Positions 57,456 through 64,000 of a stretch of 64,000 nucleotides of DNA are shown here, in pieces. The first letter of the stretch is position 1. Each line of letters starts with the position of its first letter. The stretch spans positions 103,176,659 through 103,240,658 of the forward strand of contig NC_089822.1 in the NCBI RefSeq assembly GCF_035046505.1, written 5' to 3'. A model generated the notes under the pieces. The model saw only the letters and a program-made list of their open reading frames with translations. It was not told the DNA's origin and did not search any database. Source of the DNA: Tiliqua scincoides. Lineage: Eukaryota > Chordata > Lepidosauria > Squamata > Scincidae. The translations under genes and the position numbers were made by a program.

Positions 57456-57566
57456 TAAATGTTCTAAGTCAGCCAGTAGAGGCTTTTAGGGCCCCTACAC
57501 TATATTTCTTTAGGTGCCCAGAAAAACCTTAGGGGAAGTCAGATTTCTATTTCTGGAAAGGATCTT

Positions 57567-58030
57567 TTATGCTGGCTTTGAATGGAGATGGCTTTTTTGT
57601 TGCTTGCTGTGACTTTTGTGGTACATTTTTGTATGTTTAATTTTGTTTTTATTGATCAGTTGCAGGCTTCTGTGAATCTCATAGGGGCCAAGTGGTTTAA
57701 ATCTTCCACACTTCAAGTTACCTGTTCTATAGCTTAGACCTCCAGGCCATTCCCAGATGGCCCAGATCTTGCTGAGTCTTCTGTGGCTGACCTTGTAAGC
57801 CAGCCTGCACATTTTCTAACTGCTGATCCAGCAAAGTCTTTATTCCCAGCTGACTGGATTTGACCTTTTCATCCAGCACAGTCCAGCTGGACTGTACTTT
57901 CTCCCCTGGAACTGACTGACCTGTCTCAGTCTTTCCCCCTTCAACAACCTGTAGTTCAGATTTGCTTGCCTGGATCTTTTTGACAGTCTCACCTCTCTGC
58001 CCCACATCTGACACCAGATTTTATGTGGAC
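57567..58030 (-). mobile_element. Possible LTR-retrotransposon fragment (fossil)
   Basis: On the - strand, TGGTGTCAGATGTGGGG (near 58021-58005) resembles a tRNA-Leu-type primer-binding site. It is followed by a short hydrophilic Gln/Lys-rich open segment. No LTR pair, protease, RT or other diagnostic domain is seen. It is a short, broken remnant if it is one at all. Confidence 0.25.
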
Positions 58031-58408
58031 ATTGTAAGGAATGTAAGAATAAGACACTGTTTTATGTTAATTCTTTACAGTTATAGGCAAAATGATGGAT
58101 TTCTATTCTTGTGAGCCATTCTGTAGATTTCGGAAATAGAAAGGGGACATATCAATATTTAAAATAAGTTATCCATAATATGGCACCAATTGCCTCCTTC
58201 AGTTAACTGCTGACAAACCTTGACATTTAAATCAGTCAGGGCAGAGTTGCACTTTAATGTGAGTGAAGACACATGTGACAGAAATGATTTGAGTACACAC
58301 TTGCTGCATTTTGAGGGCAGCCATTTCAAGGCAGAAAATGTTCATTCCATCAACTTCTGCCATCCCTGAAGGATTATACCTGCCTTCAACCTACAATAGG
58401 ATTCCTTA

Positions 58409-58760
58409 CAGTGGTTTTCAAACATTTAGCACTGGGACCCACTTTTTAGAAGGTGAGAGTCTGTCAGGACCCACCGGAAGGGATGTCATGACTGGAAGTA
58501 ACATCATCAAGCAGGAAAATTTTTCACAATCCTAAGTAGCAATTCTACCCACACTTACTCAGGAATAAGTTTCATTTGCTATCATTGTTAAAAGTATATT
58601 CATAGCCTGTTAAAAGTACAGATGTGTAACATTTCCCCCAATGCAGCCATATACCATGGGAGCATCAAGTCTAATGTATTAAAAATAAAATATTGAAGTG
58701 AATGGAAATTGACTTGTGACCCATTTCGTGGGGTTTCCACCCACGGTTTGAGAAACACTG
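58409..58760. mobile_element. hAT-type MITE carrying half of the palindromic repeat
   Basis: Start CAGTGGTTTTCAAACATTTA, end CACGGTTTGAGAAACACTG. Interior CCGGAAGGGATGTCATGACT, and the arm GCAATTCTACCCACACTTAC..TCATTTGCTATCATTGTTAAA at 58538-58592. Full length. Confidence 0.8.
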
Positions 58761-59324
58761 CTTTAAGAAAATACCTTCTAGCACTTGAAGATGGGTCTTT
58801 ACTGATGGCAAATGCCCTCTAGCTACTAGGGAATATTACCTATTTGGTTTCTATTGACTGTTTAGTGAAATACCTCAATTAATCTTCAGCTTTACTAAAT
58901 GTAAAAAAACTACTGTACCATGTTTCATTTTACTTCTGCTTTCTGTTTTACAAGAGGCTGTGTGTTTCAGTGAGCACTGGGGACAAAGTAAATTGCCAGA
59001 CAGATTTTCTAAACATAGTGTGCAGCTATTATTGACTCTACTTATTCTGCAAGCCTGGGTGCAGCCTGATTGGCATCTCTAGCACCTTGTGTGGCTAATC
59101 ATTACAAGTCCGAAGAAATCTTCCTGAATACACCTTAAGACTTTTATAAAACTCAGGGCTTGGGGAGAAGGCATTTCATTGGCTTCAGTTCCTGCCCTTA
59201 TTCTTTTGCTTTTCTTACATGTAACCAGAGGAATACAAGAACATGCTGCTCAAGATTTTTTTTGTCTTTTTGACTGGTCCTGATGAAGATATAGATATTA
59301 CTAGGTTGTGGGTTTTGAATATAG
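58761..59324. other. Intergenic, nothing recognised
   Basis: No gene or confident repeat. Confidence 0.5.
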
Positions 59325-59480
59325 CATTTACACAGCATTTTGTGAGGGTTCAGAGTATTTCACATACATGATCATAGTATGTGACAGCAGCCCTGTCAAT
59401 TAGGTCAGATTTAATATTCCCATATTACAGGCAGGGTTGCAGGGACTGGGAGATATTGGAGTGCATGGTAAAGGTGAGCT
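59325..59480 (+). repeat. MIR-like ancient SINE remnant
   Basis: TAGCATTTACACAGCATTTT, AGAGTATTTCACATACATGA, AGCAGCCCTGTCAATTAGGT and TAATATTCCCATATTACAGG follow the order of amniote MIR elements. Confidence 0.5.
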
Positions 59481-59896
59481 GTGCCTCAAGGTCTTTCTCA
59501 TTCACAACTGGGTCCTTTGGGGCCAAAGTCCTCAGTGCATTAAGGATCTAGTTTGGTTCTGCGTGTATTTCTTAAACCTGTAAGTAGCAATGTGAAAGGA
59601 AGGGGTGATCTGAGCTTGACAGCAACATGCCTGGAAGGGGTATTTAACCCTTTCCTGCAGTGCCATGGTCCTGATGAAAATAGCCCCTTCAAAGCTGCTG
59701 CTAGCCCAAGAAGGTAACTTCTCTAGAGAACAGGAGCAAGTTCTCTAGTTTGACATGGCAAGATCCTTGTTTCTATTAGGAATATTTGGACTAGCCTCCA
59801 TTTTTCTCACCAGCTCCGTGGTGTTCCCTGTCTTGTGGCTTGCCTCAGGAATTGCTGCTTTTGTGACTCCTCAATTTGAACATCCATGTGCTATAC

Positions 59897-60292
59897 CAGT
59901 GATGTTCAACCTGTGGGTTGGGACCTCAGTGGGGTTGCAAAGCTTCATTTGGGGGGTTGTGGCAACCTTTCAAAGTCTGAGCAAGAGAGAGCTTGGATAG
60001 ATCCAACCCAATAATTATACTGCCTTATCAAACTGAGTTTTAAGATCACTGAGTTCTTGGTATAGGAGTACTGCTGTTTTGCCCCACACCTCCTAAGGCT
60101 GGCTCTGCTCAGGTTCCTACCCCACAGGGTCGTTGTGAACCCACAAGAGATAGGGGAAACAAGGTGGGAGGATGCAGGGGTGGGCACATCAGGTCCCTGA
60201 AGAGGGGTGGGATGGGCAGTGGGTCCCCAGTCTCATATTTTATTAATTTATTGGGGTCATGGCACGAGAAAGGTTGTAGACAACTGTGCTGT
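59897..60292. mobile_element. Degraded hAT-type MITE
   Basis: Start CCAGTGATGTTCAACCTGTG with GGGTTGGGACCTCAGTGGGG, end GGGTCATGGCACGAGAAAGG TTGTAGACAACTG. The ends are inverted versions of a hAT terminus. Confidence 0.55.
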
Positions 60293-60301
60293 ACCAACTG
60301 A

Positions 60302-60392
60302 GAGTCCAATCCTATGCCTGTCTACTCTGAAGTAAGTCCCGTTATAGTCAGTGGGGCTTACTCCCAGGTAAGTGTGGATAGGATTGCAGCCT
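60302..60392 (+). repeat. Palindromic ~85-bp repeat
   Basis: GTCCAATCCTATGCCTGTCT, TCTGAAGTAAGTCCCGTTAT, GTGGGGCTTACTCCCAGGTA and GGATAGGATTGCAGCC. Forward copy. Confidence 0.85.
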
Positions 60393-60599
60393 GAGTCCGG
60401 GACACTTTCATGGAGAGATGACTTGATACACTGAACTGGAATGCTCTGGATTGCCCACTGGGCTGCTGCTCTGCTGAAGCTGTTTGCACGCCAGCGTGTT
60501 GAGTTGTAGTGTCGTTGTGGGTGCTTTGACAAGTAGCAGCGTGGCAGGGGAAAAGTCTTAGAAAAATGTAAGAGTTCTTCCATGGCCCCGCCCCCATCA

Positions 60600-60782
60600 A
60601 GGCTGCAATCCTATCCACGCTTCCCTGGGAGTAAGCCCCACTGCATATAATGGGACTTACTTCAGAGTAGACGTGCCTAGGATGGGGCTCTAAGGCTGCA
60701 ATCCTATCCACACTTTCCTGGGAGTAAGTCTCATTGACTATAATGTTGGGACTTACTTCTGAGTAGACATGCATAGGCTTGG
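60600..60782 (-). repeat. Two head-to-tail copies of the palindromic repeat
   Basis: Reverse copies at about 60600-60690 and 60692-60782, each beginning GGCTGCAATCCTATCCAC and ending GGCTCT. The period of about 90 bp matches the arrays at 430 and 1074. Confidence 0.85.
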
Positions 60783-60949
60783 GCTCTAAGACCGTAACCA
60801 AAAAAAGACACTTGTTCTCATCAGAACGTCCTTTTGTCCTTTCACGTGTCTTTACCTTTAAAGGTATATTTTGCGGCACGCCTACTCTTTAAGTAAGTAA
60901 GCCCAACTGAGTTGCATGAGACGGGTAAGCAGAGAGAAAATAGGCTGGC

Positions 60950-61290
60950 AGCTCCAGTGCACTGGTGCATCCCAGTTCAATGGGACTGTTCAATGGGACG
61001 TGCTCCTAGGCAAGCCACACACTTTCTTAGGAGCAAAATGCCATCACCCTGGAGAGGATCAGGTTGGAGGGGAGCACGATCTCCATTCGCCTGCAACGCC
61101 GACGTACTGCGCTTTCACTCCCGGTCTCTGCCTATAGCCCCCTCCCCCACCCCGCGAAAGAAAAAGTGGCATTGTGGCCACCGGGCTTAAAGTCGTGCCT
61201 GGCCCTTTAAGGGTGGCTCCGCCCCCTGCTTGCCTTGCGAATGTTGAAACATCAAGACAGGGCAGGACTTTGCAGGCAGGTATGGTGGGG
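60950..61290 (+). promoter_or_regulatory. PEX5: Probable PEX5 promoter and non-coding first exon
   Basis: GC-rich sequence with CpGs and a GC box (CTCCGCCCCC at about 61218). The string GGACTTTGCAGGCAG followed by GTATGG (61265-61285) could be the end of a 5' UTR exon with its donor. Transcription start and exon borders are inferred only. Confidence 0.4.
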
Positions 61291-62015
61291 GGGAGGGGGG
61301 ATTTCTGACTGTGCTCAGGTTGCGCGCTGGCCGCCCCCACTGGGGGAGAGCATCGCCTGCCCCCGCTTTGGGCAGCCAGCCGTGGAGAGGAGTCTGCAGG
61401 GAGGCCGGGTAATTCGGCCTTCGTGGAGGGAGGCAGCGAGGCCTTCCAAGCCTGGTGAATTGGTTGGCTTCATCCCCAAAGCTGGTGGGAGGAGGAGACT
61501 GGCTAGCCTGCGGGGCGTGGGAGGCAGAAGGAGCCCCGCTTGGAACAGTGACGTATAGGGGGGATGATCCAGGATCAGACCCTGCTCTAGCTGTTGCCCT
61601 CCACTCTGGGCATGCATGCCACTTGATGGAAATGGGGCACTGGGGGGTCTGACGTGCTTAGCGCTGGCTCAGTCCTGGAACCTGTTCGTAGGGCCAGGGC
61701 TCAGTTCTTGGAATGGGTTAAGGAGCAGTGGAGGCAGCCCTTCTGACTATGTACAGAGTGCAGTAGTTGCACTTCACCCATTGCTGCGTAACACCGCTGG
61801 CAGGGATTGGGAGACAAGGGGCATTAGCAGAAGCAGAGGCAAATTTGACTTGGCCTCTGTGTGGAGGCTTATAAGGGGATTACATTTTTTGAATTCTAGA
61901 AAGAAATGTAGCCCCCTTATATTTAAATTGCTACATTTATATTGCAGTAGAGGTCCAGGTTGTCTTGCCTAGCAGGCATGTGGTGTTCTGTTCTGGACAG
62001 ATGGTTTGCATAGAC
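61291..62015 (+). other. Probable PEX5 first intron, GC-rich then unassigned
   Basis: The GC-rich island continues to about 61560. After that I see no repeat or gene until the MITE at 62016. Confidence 0.45.
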
Positions 62016-62238
62016 CAGCCATTTTCAACACTGGTGTGCCGCAAATGGTCCCCAGGTGTGCCACGGGAATTTGGGAGAGGGTCATTTATTAGTAGGGCCA
62101 TTGGGGGTGGGAGCCCCCCTGCTGCAGCATGGTGTGCCTTGACAATTTTAGTCAATTGTCAAAAACCTGATGGTGTGCCTTGACAATTTTAGTGCTTTGT
62201 CATTGTGCCATGAGATGAAAAAGGTTGACAAATACTGG
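62016..62238. mobile_element. hAT-type MITE (GTGTGCC family)
   Basis: Start CAGCCATTTTCAACACTGGT, interior GTCATTTATTAGTAGGGCCA and TGGTGTGCCTTGACAATTTT, end AAAAAGGTTGACAAATACTG. Confidence 0.75.
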
Positions 62239-62344
62239 CATAGATGGTGCCAGAGGAAAGGGGGAGGGTGAACTGGGGAGGGTGAACTGCCCCCCTTTAT
62301 TGTGGGACCCACTGCTGGGTCATTTAAAATAAGGCTGCTGTCTT

Positions 62345-62525
62345 AGGGCCCAATCCTATACAACTTTCCTGTGCCAGCGTAGTGACAACACAGCCCTGAG
62401 GAAAAGGAACAAATATTTGCTTATCTGGAGGAGGCCTCCATGATTACCCATCCACCACAGGATGCAGTGCATACCCCATTGGCATGGCTGCACTGGCACT
62501 GAAAAATTGGATAGGATTTGTCCCT
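62345..62525. mobile_element. ~180-bp MITE with GGGCCCAATCCTA ends
   Basis: TTAGGGCCCAATCCTATACA at the start, AAATTGGATAGGATTTGTCC at the end, interior GGAGGAGGCCTCCATGATTA and CAGGATGCAGTGCATACC. Fourth copy of this family. Confidence 0.75.
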
Positions 62526-62763
62526 TAACCATGCTTACCTGAAAGCTTAAGCCAACAAAAACTAGTTGGATTTACTTCAGAGAAAGTATATTCAGGATGG
62601 AAGCTTTAGTGCAAAACTTCTTTTTCTTTCAAACATGTGGGACAAAGCTCACTCCACCCTGAAATGCATTTTGCCCCTCTGTGGTTCCCTCCCCCCATAC
62701 ATTTTTTCCTGGTGCTGTTGTCCTCTCACTCTGCCTATCTTGCAATGCTTCTTTTTTGGACAG

Positions 62764-63735
62764 GCTGAGGGTTGCGTGGGTGCAACATTCTCCTACCGCC
62801 CACCATGGCAATGCGGGAGCTGGTGGAACCAGAATGTGGGGGCTCCAACCCTCTGATGAAGCTGGCCAGCCACTTTACTCAAGACAAGGGCCTCCAACAG
62901 GAGGGGCTTCGGGGTCCCTTGGCTTGGCCCCCCACTGCTCCAGTGGCTGAGGTGGTAAGTGCAAGAATCCTAGTCCCTTTGCAAGGGGGGCTTCAATCAC
63001 ATGGGGCAGTGGTTCTGCTAAGAGCAGGTGCCCATCTGTTGCCTTGTTGGGTGGGGACAGGCCTGTATAATTTTGGGCTGCTTTGGTGTTGACAATTAAG
63101 TATATATGGGAGGGGAGGAGAGATAGGAAGCTCAGGCTGCAGTCCTATACACTTACCTGGGAATAAAGTTCACTGAATTCAGAGTTGCTTACTTCTGAGT
63201 AAACCTGCATAGGATTCTGCTGCTGGTTTACTTCATCTTCCTATTCCCCATTTTTCTGTGTTTTGGTTGATATTGATCTTACCCTTTTGCCCTGGAGAGG
63301 ATGTGCAGGACTGATTTCAGAGAGGATGAAGCCGCATGGGGAACATAAAGCATGAACCAATTTGTCAAGTCCAAAGTGGTTGTTTATCATTTGGGATCCC
63401 ACTTCTCTATCACTGGATAATAAATAGCCCTTTCTTTTCTCCAGGTGCCCAAACCTCTTGGAAGAGCCTCAGAGGATGAAGTAAGATTTCCCTTTCCATG
63501 TTTCCTCTTTGTTCCTCCCTAACTTATTCTATATTGTTACTACCACTTCTCCCCCCCTATGTGTGCACCCAAAGATGCATGCTTCTATGTATCCTTTGGC
63601 AGCTGGTGGCAGAGTTCCTTCAAGAGCAAAATGGCCCCCTCCTGTCGCGGGCTCCTCAAACATTCAAGATGGATGACCTATTGGCTGAGATGCAGGAAAT
63701 TGAGCAATCCAACTTCAGGCAGGCCCCACAGAGAG
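62764..63735 (+). CDS. PEX5: PEX5 (peroxisomal targeting signal 1 receptor), 5' part, continues beyond the window
   Basis: This encodes the cytosolic receptor that binds PTS1 (SKL-type) cargo and docks at the peroxisomal membrane. Visible: a 5' UTR piece (62764-62804 after a GGACAG acceptor), and coding exons 62805-62954, 63445-63480 and 63603-63735. These give residues 1-106, open at the right into an intron at GTGAGA. The ATG at 62805 has a near-perfect CCACCATGG context. Recognisable features are Cys11 ([11 protein letters not shown]), whose equivalent is mono-ubiquitinated for receptor recycling; the LVAEF motif (63-67), a PEX14-contact site; and [20 protein letters not shown]. The WxxxF/Y repeats and C-terminal TPR domain lie beyond 64000. 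Confidence 0.95.
62805..62954 (+). CDS. PEX5: PEX5 coding exon 1
   Basis: Residues 1-50. It reads [20 protein letters not shown] and [17 protein letters not shown], close to mammalian PEX5. It ends in phase 0 (GAG GTG) at GTAAGT. Confidence 0.95.
63130..63218. repeat. Palindromic ~85-bp repeat
   Basis: CAGGCTGCAGTCCTATACAC, TACTTCTGAGTAAACCTGCA and TAGGATTCTGCTG; reverse copy in PEX5, between coding exons 1 and 2. Confidence 0.75.
63445..63480 (+). CDS. PEX5: PEX5 coding exon 2 (36 nt)
   Basis: Residues 51-62, [12 protein letters not shown]. This 36-nt exon is phase 0 on both sides. The sequence matches KPLG(V)ASEDE of the mammalian protein. Confidence 0.92.
63603..63735 (+). CDS. PEX5: PEX5 coding exon 3
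   Basis: Residues 63-106 plus one base. [20 protein letters not shown] and [20 protein letters not shown]. Donor GTGAGA. Confidence 0.95.
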
Positions 63736-64000
63736 GTGAGATGTGGGGCGTGGGAACATTAGTATAAGTAGGGGAGCAGCAGAATTTCTATGTGGTGAAC
63801 ATGAGTGATGGTTGTGACATCTATTGCCCATTGTAGCTTCTTGTGGAAGATGAATATTCCCCCCAAAATAGATATGTAGTTTAGGAAATTAGGGAGTCCG
63901 TGTTGGGAAGCAGATTCTGCGGTGTGCTAATACTTTGCTTGTCCCTGTGAGTAATGGAGCGCTTGCCTTCTGACACCCTCTTTGCATTCTTCTTGCTCTT

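Noticed and set aside
59755-60000. 81-codon hydrophobic open frame
   Set aside because: Its second half is the end of a hAT-type MITE, and the frame has no recognisable homologue.

Overview
The window is vertebrate nuclear DNA, most likely from a lizard or other squamate. The protein-coding genes have consensus GT-AG introns and vertebrate exon structures. The repeats are reptilian in flavour: CR1-type LINE 3' ends, a SINE whose body is a 5S rRNA, a tRNA-derived SINE with a MIR-like core, many short hAT-type MITEs, and a very abundant ~85-bp near-palindromic repeat. I cannot name the species.

Three host genes are present. (1) CLSTN3 (calsyntenin-3) on the + strand is complete from the start codon at 2281 to the stop at 34327. 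It has 18 coding exons whose splice phases all agree and encodes 973 residues; a GC-rich promoter region lies upstream and a polyadenylation signal at 35142. (2) On the - strand, convergent with CLSTN3, is a complete 7-exon mitochondrial carrier gene (start 50126, stop 37714, 314 residues) of the SLC25A33/SLC25A36 pyrimidine-nucleotide-carrier family. (3) On the + strand is the 5' end of PEX5, the peroxisomal import receptor: a likely 5' UTR region near 61.2 kb and the first three coding exons (62805-63735). It runs off the right edge of the window.

Layout: 1-1320, tandem palindromic repeats; 1380-2356, CLSTN3 promoter and exon 1; 2357-34327, CLSTN3 introns loaded with MITEs, SINEs and one 2.4-kb CR1 copy; 35150-36700, convergent intergenic space made of repeats; 36700-50126, the SLC25 gene with an 8.5-kb first intron; 50.5-61 kb, a divergent intergenic region of CR1, SINE and MITE copies; 61-64 kb, PEX5.

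The most interesting point is the SLC25 gene. From memory, human CLSTN3 and PEX5 are neighbours on 12p13 with no SLC25 gene between them, whereas CLSTN1 lies near SLC25A33 (1p36) and CLSTN2 near SLC25A36 (3q23). This gene therefore looks like a third CLSTN-linked duplicate of the SLC25A33/36 family, kept here and apparently lost in mammals. The second theme is the MITE population: a hAT-type element whose three copies all carry half of the unrelated palindromic repeat, and several insertions with readable 7-8 bp target-site duplications.
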